NCBI RefSeq assembly: GCF_013044135.1
Contig: NZ_JABEPP010000002.1
Location: forward strand, 248,001 to 312,000
Source of the DNA: Enterovirga aerilata
Lineage (GTDB): Bacteria > Pseudomonadota > Alphaproteobacteria > Rhizobiales > Beijerinckiaceae
DNA: 64,000 bases
Reading direction: 5' to 3'
The position numbers and the translations under genes are program-made. Within the stretch, counting starts at the first letter, position 1. The number at the start of each line of letters is the position of its first letter. Positions 53,597 through 61,155 of this stretch are shown in pieces. A model generated the notes under the pieces. The model was given only the letters and a program-made list of their open reading frames with translations, did no database searches and had not been told where the DNA came from.

Positions 53597-55618
53597 TCAC
53601 ATGTCGCGCGCCACCCTGAAGCCGTGGTTCGGATAGCGGACGGACGCCTCGTAGAATTCGCGGCTGGAGACCCGCAGCCCGGCCTCGTCGTTGTTCCAGG
53701 CGCCGCCGCGCAGCACGCGCTCGCGGCATTGCGGGCCGAGCCAGGCCGAGCCGTCCTTCGGCGCGCCCCGGTAGTCCTTGTGCCAGCAATCCTGGGTCCA
53801 TTGCGTCACCGAACCGGTGACCCCGTGCAGGCCGAACGGGTTGGCCGGGAAGCTGCCCACCTTCGGCGGCGCGCGGCTCGCGGGCGTGCCGCAGCTCCGG
53901 CACGGCGACATGTCGGACCGGAACTGGTCGCCCCACCAGTATCGGGTCGTCGTGCCCGCCCGGGCGGCGTATTCCCACTCCGCCTCCGTGAGGAGACGAT
54001 ACCGCATGCCGCTCAGGCGCGAGAGCCAGGCGATGTAGGCCTGCGCGTCGGCCCAGCTCACGTTGCGCACCGGCTCGTCCGGATTCCCGCCGGGATCGAA
54101 GGCGCAGGCCTTGTCGAGGACGCAGTCGCGCCACTCGGCGACCGTGACCGGAAAGCGCCCCGCCGCGAAACCGCGGATCGTCACATCGCGGACCGGCCGC
54201 TCGGTCGGGTCCGCGTTGCTTCCCATCCGGAACCTGCCGCCCGGGACGGCGACGAGCTGCGGGCAGAACGAGCAATCCTGGAAGACGCCGGGCGGGAGGG
54301 CAGGTCTCGCCGGAGCGGGCGGCGCCGATGCCTCCTGCGGAGGTGGCCGAACCGGCTCCTGCCGCGGCGCCGCCGGCTCAGCTGGAGGAATGACGGGCTG
54401 CGGAACGGCAGGGAGTGCGGATGGCAGCTGCAGCGCGGGATCGGACGGGGTCTGGCGCGCCGCCGCCGCCGGAGGCGGGGCGGCCGGGGGAGGGGGCAGC
54501 AGGGCGAGGCTGGGCGCCGGCTCGGGCGCTGCGCGTGCCGGCTCCGCGGCACGATCGGGCGGTCCCGCCCGGCGCGCCTCGGGCGCGGGCGCTGGCTCGC
54601 CCTGATGCGCCATGCGGGCGGGGGCGGGGGCCAATGGTGCGTCCTCGTCCAGGTAGCGGGAGACGAAGAAGCCTGCGCCGGCGCTGACGAGCAGCGCCGT
54701 CCCGGCGATCGCCGGCACGACCCAGCGCCGGCCGGGCCTGCCCCTGTCGAGAGCTCCGATCCGGGTTGGTTCGGGCTCCCAGGCGGCGACCTCCGCCATG
54801 CTGGCGGGCCGGTCGTCCGGCTTCGGCTGCAGCATCTTGGCGAGGAGCGGGCGGAAGCTCGGGTCGACCCGCCGCAGGTCCGGCGGGAGCACCTGGCGCT
54901 TGCGCACGACCTCGAGCTGGGTGCCGCCCATATTGAGCGGCTCGCCCAGGATCGCGGCGGTGAGCGTGAGGCCGAAGCTGTAGATGTCGGCCTTCGGCCC
55001 GGTCACGCCGCCATAGAGGCCGACCTGCTCGGGCGAGGCGTAGTTCGCCTTGCCCGCAAAGCGGTCGCCGATCACCGTCCCACCGCCGAAGGCGCTGCGC
55101 GCGATGCCGAAATCGATCAGCTTCGCACGCGACGCGTCACCCTCCGGCAGGATGATGTTGTCGGGAGAGATGTCCCGGTGGACGATGCCGGCGCGATGGG
55201 CGGCGGCGAGCGCCGACCCGATCCGGCGCTGCAGGATGCGCACGCTGGCGAGCGGCAGCGGTCCTTGCGCGACCAGGGTGGAGAGGGACTGGCCCTCCAC
55301 GAACTCCATCGCGAGATACGGGCATTGCAGCTCGGGGTCCGTGGTGAAGACGTAATAGCGGACGACGGCTTCGTGCTGGAGGTTGTGGAGCGCCGCCGCC
55401 TCCTTGCGGAAGAGGGCGAGGACCGTCTCGTTCTCCGTCAGGTCCGACCGGACCATCTTGATGGCGACCTTGATCCCGGTCTCGATGGCCCGGCCGCTAT
55501 AGACCTCGCCCATGCCGCCCGTCGCGATGAGCGCATCGATCTCGTAGATGCCGTTCAGCCGCGTTCCCGGGCGGATCTGCCGCCGGAACTGGGGCGGGAA
55601 GTCCGACGGCTCCTTCAT
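53597..55618 (-). CDS. Membrane Ser/Thr protein kinase fused to a formylglycine-generating-enzyme-like domain
   Basis: Bitopic protein of 673 residues. Cytoplasmic Hanks-type kinase (about 20-280): 'GGMGEVYSG' loop, Lys54 in 'VAIKMV', catalytic 'HRDISPDN' (Asp149) and 'DFGIA' (169-171). One transmembrane helix at 299-321. A Pro/Ala-rich linker (325-445) leads to an outer FGE-sulfatase (C-type-lectin-like) domain, 449-673: 'VPGGRFRMGSNADPTERP', 'VSWADAQAYIAWLS', 'RLLTEAEWEYAARAG' and the ending 'RVLRGGAWNNDEAGLRVSSR'. The two active-site cysteines of true formylglycine enzymes are not seen at that ending, so a sensor or ligand-binding role fits better. Divergent from the protease module. Confidence 0.9.
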   Translation of the reverse strand: MKEPSDFPPQFRRQIRPGTRLNGIYEIDALIATGGMGEVYSGRAIETGIKVAIKMVRSDLTENETVLALFRKEAAALHNLQHEAVVRYYVFTTDPELQCPYLAMEFVEGQSLSTLVAQGPLPLASVRILQRRIGSALAAAHRAGIVHRDISPDNIILPEGDASRAKLIDFGIARSAFGGGTVIGDRFAGKANYASPEQVGLYGGVTGPKADIYSFGLTLTAAILGEPLNMGGTQLEVVRKRQVLPPDLRRVDPSFRPLLAKMLQPKPDDRPASMAEVAAWEPEPTRIGALDRGRPGRRWVVPAIAGTALLVSAGAGFFVSRYLDEDAPLAPAPARMAHQGEPAPAPEARRAGPPDRAAEPARAAPEPAPSLALLPPPPAAPPPAAAARQTPSDPALQLPSALPAVPQPVIPPAEPAAPRQEPVRPPPQEASAPPAPARPALPPGVFQDCSFCPQLVAVPGGRFRMGSNADPTERPVRDVTIRGFAAGRFPVTVAEWRDCVLDKACAFDPGGNPDEPVRNVSWADAQAYIAWLSRLSGMRYRLLTEAEWEYAARAGTTTRYWWGDQFRSDMSPCRSCGTPASRAPPKVGSFPANPFGLHGVTGSVTQWTQDCWHKDYRGAPKDGSAWLGPQCRERVLRGGAWNNDEAGLRVSSREFYEASVRYPNHGFRVARDM

Positions 55619-56081
55619 GTGAGCCTCCTCGGCGGAGCCTGGCCCGGTCGAGCCCGTCCGGGCCCGGTCGCGACCGGCGGATAGCTTCTCATACCATGTT
55701 CGCCGCTACGGGTCGCGTACGTGCGTGCTCCGTGGCGGCCGGATGGGGCGGCCCTCCCATCCGAGGCTCCGGCAAGGAACGACGCTCTGTGCAGCGGGAA
55801 CGTTGCAGGAGGATTTCAGAACCGCTGCAGCCGTGGTTCCCAACTCGGCGAGACATCAGAGGCCGCACCGGGAGATTGGATCGGCGGGCAGCGCACGACC
55901 GAGCTGAGCGCTCTGAGATCGTCAAAATCCGTGAGTATATTCCTTGTGTCAAGTCAGAGACTATCAGTCAACTTCGCCATTCCAGATAAAGGCAGAAAAA
56001 CTCAAATCCAGGCGATGCAGATATTGGCTGCGTTCTTACGATCCGCTACGCTCGCGGCCGTTGGAAGGGGGATCCGACATC
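55619..56081. other. 463-bp AT-richer gene-free stretch
   Basis: Upstream of both the kinase-FGE gene and the membrane-protein/protease pair. No supported gene: open frames here lack family-like sequence and good ribosome sites. G+C falls to 25 of 60 in 55921-55980, far below the surroundings. It probably holds the promoter of the module and possibly the left edge of an acquired segment. Confidence 0.55.
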
Positions 56082-56558
56082 ATGCCCAGACTCGTCGTTC
56101 CCAGGTCGGCAACGAGCGGAAATCTGGCAGCCGCATCCGTCGAAGATCAGCCGGCCGACGACTATTCCAGTCGGCTTGTGAAATATATCCCCGCAGAATC
56201 GGTCGCCTTCTTCGCATGCGTCGACAAGCTGATCGCCTCTCATTTCGGCATCGGCAATACAGCGAGCACGACGGCGGCCACATCCTCCGGCGCTTTTGCT
56301 CTGAGCCTGATCGTCTTCTTGCTGGGGCTTGTCGGTACACCACTCTATCTCTGGCGGCGCCGGTTGCCGAGGCAGCCCTGGATGCTGAATGCCGGCATCG
56401 CGACCATCGCCTTCGTGCTTTGGGCCTATACGCTCGGCGGCAGCCTGTTCCTCCTCCTGGGCTGGTATCAGGTGTTTCTCGCTGGCCTTTTTGCCCCGAT
56501 CTTCACGTTCGTGGCCGGCTTCTTCGAACCCGCGCCGCCGAAAGCGCCGCAGGCTTGA
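56082..56558 (+). CDS. Small multi-pass membrane protein paired with trypsin-like protease
   Basis: Protein of 158 residues. A short polar head holds 'SSRLVKYIPAESVAFFACVDKLI' region, an amphipathic 'YIPAE' motif I recall from small bacterial membrane proteins of unknown function. Hydrophobic segments follow at about 71-91, 102-118 and 122-147, then a Pro-rich C-terminus. The ATG follows 'GAAGGGGGATCC', so the longer frame is disfavoured. It ends 3 bp before the protease gene, which makes co-translation likely. A role in tethering or gating the protease is inferred from linkage only. Confidence 0.72.
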   Translation: MPRLVVPRSATSGNLAAASVEDQPADDYSSRLVKYIPAESVAFFACVDKLIASHFGIGNTASTTAATSSGAFALSLIVFLLGLVGTPLYLWRRRLPRQPWMLNAGIATIAFVLWAYTLGGSLFLLLGWYQVFLAGLFAPIFTFVAGFFEPAPPKAPQA

Positions 56559-56561
56559 GCC

Positions 56562-57743
56562 ATGCCGACCTACGATGATCTCAGGGATTATTTCGATCGC
56601 TCGGAGGAGTTCCAGCGCGTCACACGGCAGGCTGCAGAAGTGCCGATCGTCAGCGGCTTCACGATCGACGTGGATCCGCTTTGGACGTTCCTCTACGACG
56701 CGGAAGAAGGTTCATACGGAGCAGATTTCCCTGTCGAGCCGTGGCTGGATCATGTCTACCGGTCACCTTTTCTTTGGCATCGGCTGTCTTCGGCCGATTG
56801 GCCACAGCCATCCTTCCAGGGCTATCGGAGGCGCGACCTCCACCGTCCTGTCCGGCTCTGGTCAGAGGTCAACGGCTGGTACGGCAGGAAGCGCTGTGCC
56901 AGCCCGGTCATCCTGACCATCGTCCACAGGCCAGTCCGTACGCCGGTCGCTGAAACGACGTCCGATGACGAAGCCCACCGCAGGCGTCTGATCGAGATCG
57001 CCAATGCCAGCGGAGCGCTTGTCCGGGTTGAAGAGCGGCCGGAAGCGACCCTGGCCTTCGCGCCGGGAGACGGGATCCTCACCAGTCAGGGGCGCAGCGG
57101 GACCTATGGCGGCACGCTCACGGGGCGGAACGGCACGGTCTATGGGATGACCTGCGCCCACGTCGCCGAGACGAATGACGCTGTCTCCGACAGCGCGGGC
57201 ACTGCCCTGGGAACCTGCAGGCACCATACGAACCTTGTGACCCTCGCTGCCGGGACCGTTTGCGATCCCGTCGGCTTGCCGATGCCGAACCCCTATCCCG
57301 GGAACGGCCCGTCGGTGAACATGCTCGATCTGAGCCTCATAGAATTGGCTGCGCCGCCGGCAACGGCTCGCACGCTCGGCGGAGTGGCCGCCTCGCTGAC
57401 CATCGGCCAGGACGTCGTGTTCGAGGGCGCCCACAACAGGGTCGGTTGCCGCCTGGGGTCGCTGGCGATCAGCTACGGCTTCCGCAGAAGCGGAAGCTCA
57501 TATTGCTTCCGCGACACGATCGAACTGAAGCCCAAGCCCAGATTCGGCCTGGGCGGCGCGCTCGGAACGATCTTCTCGAGCCTGCCCGCACAGGGCGATT
57601 CCGGCGCCTGGGTCCTGACGAGCGACACGCCGCCCGTCTGGGCGGGCGTCTTCTTCGGCGAGGACGGCCACCGGGGATACTGCATCCGCGCGTCCTGGGC
57701 CCACGCATGGGCGACATCCCTGGTGGGGACGCTGTCGGTATAG
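56562..57743 (+). CDS. Trypsin-like serine protease with unknown N-terminal domain
   Basis: Protein of 393 residues. From about 165 it follows the trypsin fold: catalytic His200 in 'MTCAHVAE', Asp256 in 'NMLDLSLIEL' and Ser347 in 'PAQGDSGAWVL', with an oxyanion-like Gly before the Ser. No signal peptide is seen, so the protease probably acts in the cytosol, unusual for this fold. Residues 1-160 are acidic then Arg/Trp-rich and not recognised. It follows the small membrane protein by 3 bp, and its 3' end lies 121 bp from tRNA-Ser. Codon use is less GC-extreme than neighbours. Intracellular trypsin-like domains are known from bacterial conflict systems, but membership here is a hypothesis. Confidence 0.82.
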   Translation: MPTYDDLRDYFDRSEEFQRVTRQAAEVPIVSGFTIDVDPLWTFLYDAEEGSYGADFPVEPWLDHVYRSPFLWHRLSSADWPQPSFQGYRRRDLHRPVRLWSEVNGWYGRKRCASPVILTIVHRPVRTPVAETTSDDEAHRRRLIEIANASGALVRVEERPEATLAFAPGDGILTSQGRSGTYGGTLTGRNGTVYGMTCAHVAETNDAVSDSAGTALGTCRHHTNLVTLAAGTVCDPVGLPMPNPYPGNGPSVNMLDLSLIELAAPPATARTLGGVAASLTIGQDVVFEGAHNRVGCRLGSLAISYGFRRSGSSYCFRDTIELKPKPRFGLGGALGTIFSSLPAQGDSGAWVLTSDTPPVWAGVFFGEDGHRGYCIRASWAHAWATSLVGTLSV

Positions 57744-57864
57744 GCCGGGCCGGGTGCTCGTTATCCCGGGCGCATGATCTCAGGCTGCGCTCTGCCAGGC
57801 TCGCGTCCAGCGGCGGACAGCCATGTCGACGCCTCGAGCGCGCGCAGGCCGTATGCGGGCGAGG

Positions 57865-57954
57865 TGGCGGAAGGGGTGGGATTCGAACCCACGGTGGGGT
57901 CGCCCCCACGGCGGTTTTCAAGACCGCTGCCTTAAACCACTCGGCCACCCTTCC
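57865..57954 (-). tRNA. tRNA-Ser (anticodon UGA)
   Basis: 90-nt class II tRNA. Acceptor stem GGAAGGG pairs with CCCTTCC, followed by discriminator G and an encoded CCA. The anticodon loop reads CTTGAAA (anticodon TGA), the long variable arm is GC-rich with complementary GTGGGG and CCCCAC arms, and the T-loop is GGTTCGAATCC. Its 3' end faces the protease gene; I found no convincing duplicate of the 3' end at the far side of that segment. Confidence 0.95.
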
Positions 57955-58042
57955 GGCATGTGGAGCCGCGTCTGCGGGCTCTCTAGGGCGGAGCGCCTTC
58001 GGCGGTCAACGCAAGGCTCTCTGCGGCCGCCGACCAATCGTC

Positions 58043-58061
58043 TTAACGGCCCGTTAACCAT
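58043..58061 (+). promoter_or_regulatory. CtrA box upstream of the parA-RHH operon
   Basis: TTAA-CGGCCCG-TTAACCAT: two TTAA halves separated by exactly 7 nt, the CtrA consensus of alphaproteobacteria, the second half extended to the TTAACCAT 8-mer reported for cell-cycle promoters. The core is also a perfect dyad (TTAACGG-C-CCGTTAA). About 120 bp before the parA start. I noticed no other TTAA-N7-TTAA in the window. Confidence 0.6.
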
Positions 58062-58081
58062 GTCCACGGAGAAATGGCCCC

Positions 58082-58099
58082 ATCCTTGGTTCCAAGGAT
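58082..58099 (+). promoter_or_regulatory. Dyad ATCCTTGG-TT-CCAAGGAT upstream of parA
   Basis: Perfect 8-bp arms with a 2-nt spacer, 80 bp before the parA ATG and between it and the CtrA box. It could be the operator of the RHH partner protein, since such proteins often autoregulate; this is an inference from position. Confidence 0.35.
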
Positions 58100-58178
58100 C
58101 GCAGGATCACGGAGCCGGGCGCCGGCCGGCGCGACTCAGCGGCGGACGGCCTTTTGTATCACAAGGAAAGGTACGCCC

Positions 58179-58817
58179 ATGAAGGCGATCACGTTCGTGA
58201 CCCAGAAGGGGGGCAGCGGCAAGAGCACGCTATGCATCTCGCTGGCCGTCGCGGCGCAGGAGGCCGGCCAGTCCGTCTGCATCCTGGAGATGGACCGGCA
58301 GGCCACCGTCAGCGACTGGGCCGAGCACCGCAAGGCCGACACGCCGGAGGTGGCGCAGATCGACGCGACGCAGCTCGACGACATCATGACGAGGCTGCGC
58401 GATTCCGACTTCGACTACGTCTTCATCGATACGCCCGGCGTCGATTCGCCCGGCAGCCTCGCGGCCATCCGCGCGGCCGATCTCTGCGTGATCCCATGCC
58501 GGCCGACCCCGGCGGACCTGCGGGCCTTCAAGCCCACGCTGGCCGCCATCTACCGGCTGGAGAAGAAGTTCGCCTTCGTCCTGAACCAGACGCCGCCGCG
58601 CAGCTACCGCGTCCGTGACGCCGCCGACGGCCTCGCGGTCCTGGGCGTTCTGCCGGACGTGAACATCGTGACGCGTAACGACCACCAGGATGCGCTCGGC
58701 ATGGGGCAGGGCGTGACCGAGTTCAACCCGACCGGACAGGCCGCCGCGGAGATCCGCCGCTTGTGGGCCTGGATCGAGAAGCGCTCGCAGGGACAGATCC
58801 ATGTCAAAGCCGCCTAA
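58179..58817 (+). CDS. ParA/MinD-family ATPase
   Basis: Deviant Walker-type ATPase of 212 residues. 'FVTQKGGSGKSTLCISLA' is the Walker A' motif with its signature lysine, 'VFIDTPGVDSPGS' the Walker B/A'' region and 'FVLNQTPPRSYRV' the specificity loop. It is short and lacks the N-terminal helix-turn-helix of plasmid ParA, like the orphan ParAs that position protein cargos over the nucleoid. 'AAGGAAAGG' precedes the ATG. It overlaps the RHH gene by 17 bp. No parB or parS-like array is seen, and the CtrA box upstream suggests cell-cycle timing. Confidence 0.9.
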   Translation: MKAITFVTQKGGSGKSTLCISLAVAAQEAGQSVCILEMDRQATVSDWAEHRKADTPEVAQIDATQLDDIMTRLRDSDFDYVFIDTPGVDSPGSLAAIRAADLCVIPCRPTPADLRAFKPTLAAIYRLEKKFAFVLNQTPPRSYRVRDAADGLAVLGVLPDVNIVTRNDHQDALGMGQGVTEFNPTGQAAAEIRRLWAWIEKRSQGQIHVKAA

Positions 58818-59106
58818 GCTCAGTCTTGCGTCCATCGTCGCCTCCGCCGTCCCGCCGACCAACCGGCCGGGCGGCGAGGTCATCCAGCTGGCCCCCGCCA
58901 AGCCGCAGGAGCCGAATCCGCGCGGCACCCTCAAGGAGCGCGCCAAGCAGCTCTCGGTGTATCTGGAGCCCCCGGTCTACGATCAGCTGCGCGACATCGC
59001 CTATACGGAGCGGACCAAGATCCACCAGCTCATGCTGGAGGCGCTCGACCTGCTATTCCAGAAGCGCGGCGCGCTCTCGATCAGCCAGCTCAACCAGTCC
59101 CGCTGA
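58801..59106 (+). CDS. Ribbon-helix-helix partner of ParA
   Basis: Protein of 101 residues. The Pro-rich N-terminal tail (1-40) is followed by an RHH domain: strand 'KQLSVYLEPPVYDQLRDIAY' and helices 'RTKIHQLMLEALDLLFQKRG'. RHH proteins are often the DNA-binding half of small partition or antitoxin systems, and the tail could contact the ATPase as ParB and ParG tails do. It overlaps parA by 17 bp, so the two are surely one operon, and a terminator follows. The cargo or DNA site is unknown. Confidence 0.85.
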   Translation: MSKPPKLSLASIVASAVPPTNRPGGEVIQLAPAKPQEPNPRGTLKERAKQLSVYLEPPVYDQLRDIAYTERTKIHQLMLEALDLLFQKRGALSISQLNQSR

Positions 59107-59121
59107 GTTCGAGCGCGTGAC

Positions 59122-59159
59122 GAGCCCGCGGCTGCAAAGGCCGGGGGCTCCTTTCGTTT
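59122..59159 (+). terminator. Intrinsic terminator after the parA-RHH operon
   Basis: GAGCCCGCGGC / GCCGGGGGCTC arms (one mismatch in 11) with a 7-nt loop followed by CTTTCGTTT. It ends the two-gene transcript 15 bp after the stop. Confidence 0.7.
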
Positions 59160-59397
59160 CCGCCGGAACAGCCGCTTCAGCCCCTCCTAAGAAACGAGAT
59201 GAGAACGCAGATTTAAGTGCCTGCGAACGAAGTAAGATCCCGCCGGCCGAAACCCCGGTCGATTCGCATCAAACTTTCCTTAAGCGCCAACCCCGATCCT
59301 TGAGGCACGCTCCGGGGGCGAGCGGGACGATGGCTGACGCGCAAAGCGCTCCATCGGCGGGGAGCAAGCTGTGATCTGTCGGCAGGGGAGAGGTTTC

Positions 59398-60411
59398 GTG
59401 GCGGCATCCCGGCCGCATGGTGCGGCGCGTCCTGCGCGGCTCGCGCTTCGGGCGGCCGCGCTCGTCCTCGTCGCGCTCACGGCCGCGAACTGCGCCGGGC
59501 CGCAGGTCGCCGGCCGGAAGGGCGGCGGCAACAAGTATGGCGTGAAGCCGAGCCCGAAGGTCATCCCGGACGGCCAGCCTATCCCGAAGGGCGGCGGCCG
59601 CGAGATGATCGGCCAGCCCTACACGATCGGCGGCCGCACCTATGTTCCGCACCACGGCAAGGGCTACAATCGGGAGGGCTGGGCGTCCTGGTACGGGACG
59701 GCCTTCCACGGCCGCCTGACCGCGAACAACGAGATCTTCGACCGGCACTCGATCGCGGCCGCCCATCCGACGCTGCCCCTGCCAAGCTATGTCCGCGTCA
59801 CCAACCTCGTGAACAAGCGTTCGATGGTCGTGCGGGTGAACGACCGCGGACCTTACGAGCGCGACCGCATCCTCGACGTGTCGGAACGCGTCGCCGACGC
59901 GCTCGAGTTCCGGCGCAAGGGGGTGACGCGCGTCCGGGTCGAGTATCTCGGCAAGGCGTCGGTCCGCGGAAGCGACGACGAGAAGCTCCTCGCCACCCTC
60001 CGGATCGACGGCTCGCCGGCCCCCTTCGGCCGGCCGGGCGGGGCGACCATGTATGCCGACCTGCGACATGACCCGCCGCCCCGGCCGCGTTTCGCCCCGG
60101 CGGAGACGGGCGAGGAAAGCTCCCAGCCTGTCCTGCGTGTCGCGGCCGCGGCTGCCGAGCCGGAGGAGGGGTCCGATGCTCCGGCGGAGCCGGTCCGGAC
60201 CTCGGGGCCGACCAGCCTGCCGCAGAGCAGACCCGTTCGGACGGCTGCCGCCCCGAGTCGGGATGGCGAGGTACCGCTTCCGCCGGTGCGGCCGCTCGCC
60301 GCCCGGAGGCTGGCCGAGGCGGCCCCGGCCGTTCCGGGCGGAGCCTCCGCACCGCTCGCGGCCGCCCAGCCCGTTCCACCCCAGCGGCCCATCTACGCGG
60401 GCATTTATTAG
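59398..60411 (+). CDS. rlpA: RlpA-family septal-ring lytic transglycosylase, lipoprotein
   Basis: Outer-membrane lipoprotein of 337 residues with a double-psi beta-barrel. The lipobox is 'LVALTAANCAG'. The RlpA domain reads 'GWASWYGTAFHGRLTANNEIFD' with 'AAHPTLPLPSYVRVTNL' and 'VVRVNDRGPYERDRILDVSERVAD', containing the catalytic Asp/Glu region that cleaves denuded glycan strands at the septum. The last 120 residues are Pro/Ala/Arg-rich and no SPOR domain is seen. A GTG start with 'AGGGGAGAGG' is chosen; a GTG 9 codons earlier lacks such a site. First gene of the rlpA-tmk-holB-metG-tatD run. Confidence 0.9.
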   Translation: MAASRPHGAARPARLALRAAALVLVALTAANCAGPQVAGRKGGGNKYGVKPSPKVIPDGQPIPKGGGREMIGQPYTIGGRTYVPHHGKGYNREGWASWYGTAFHGRLTANNEIFDRHSIAAAHPTLPLPSYVRVTNLVNKRSMVVRVNDRGPYERDRILDVSERVADALEFRRKGVTRVRVEYLGKASVRGSDDEKLLATLRIDGSPAPFGRPGGATMYADLRHDPPPRPRFAPAETGEESSQPVLRVAAAAAEPEEGSDAPAEPVRTSGPTSLPQSRPVRTAAAPSRDGEVPLPPVRPLAARRLAEAAPAVPGGASAPLAAAQPVPPQRPIYAGIY

Positions 60412-60450
60412 GGCTGGGCTCCGCGGTCCGGTTCGCGCTATCGGGCGGAC

Positions 60451-61155
60451 ATGCGGGACGTGCAGCAGCCGAGAGAAGGACCGGGCGGTTTCGTCACGCT
60501 CGAGGGCGGGGAGGGGGCCGGAAAGTCGACCCAGAGCGAGCGCCTGAAGAGGCGGCTCGAGGCGCGCGGCCTTCGCGTCGTCACGACCCGCGAGCCCGGC
60601 GGTTCCGCGCGGGCGGAGGCGATCAGAGCCTTCCTCCTGTCCGGCCGGGCGAAGCGCCATGGCGCATTCGCCGAGGCCCTGCTCTTCGCCGCGGCACGTG
60701 CCGACCATGTCGACCGCACCATCCGGCCCGCTCTGGCCGCGGGAGGCTTCGTCATCTGCGATCGCTTCTCGGACTCGACCCGCGTCTACCAAGGGAAACT
60801 GGGAGAGGTCCCCCCAAGCGCCCTCGCGGCCCTGGAGCGCGCTTCCGTCCGCGAAACGCGTCCCAACCTGACCCTCGTGCTGGACGTGCCCGCCAAGCTC
60901 GGCCTCGCCCGCGCAAGCCAGCGCCGCGAGCTCACGGGCGAGGAGCGCGACCGCTTCGAGGCGGAAGGGCTCGAGTACCATACCCGTATCCGGGACGCCT
61001 TTCTGGCCATCGCGGCGGCGGAGCCGGAGCGCTGCGCCGTGATCGACGCGAGCGGCGCCCCCGAGAGCGTCGAGCGGCTGATCTGGGCTGAGGTCGAATC
61101 GCGCCTTCTCACGCCGGAGAGCGTGGCCGGCGGGGAGGCGGACCATGGCGGCTGA
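60451..61155 (+). CDS. tmk: Thymidylate kinase
   Basis: Phosphorylates dTMP to dTDP. 234 residues, slightly long, with a short N-terminal extension. P-loop 'LEGGEGAGKSTQSERLK', the dTMP-binding 'TTREPGGS', 'CDRFSDSTRVYQG' (DR motif) and the lid 'RRELTGEERDRFEAEG' are in order. It overlaps holB by 11 bp, the common Hyphomicrobiales order tmk-holB-metG. Confidence 0.95.
   Translation: MRDVQQPREGPGGFVTLEGGEGAGKSTQSERLKRRLEARGLRVVTTREPGGSARAEAIRAFLLSGRAKRHGAFAEALLFAAARADHVDRTIRPALAAGGFVICDRFSDSTRVYQGKLGEVPPSALAALERASVRETRPNLTLVLDVPAKLGLARASQRRELTGEERDRFEAEGLEYHTRIRDAFLAIAAAEPERCAVIDASGAPESVERLIWAEVESRLLTPESVAGGEADHGG

Noticed and set aside
55689-55952. Small minus-strand open frame in the AT-richer strip
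   Set aside because: Ser/Arg-rich with no ribosome site or recognisable segment; it would overlap the likely promoter region.
55619-57864. Integrative element using tRNA-Ser as attachment site
   Set aside because: No integrase gene and no convincing repeat of the tRNA 3' end on the far side; only a weak resemblance near 55733. Lower GC alone is not enough.
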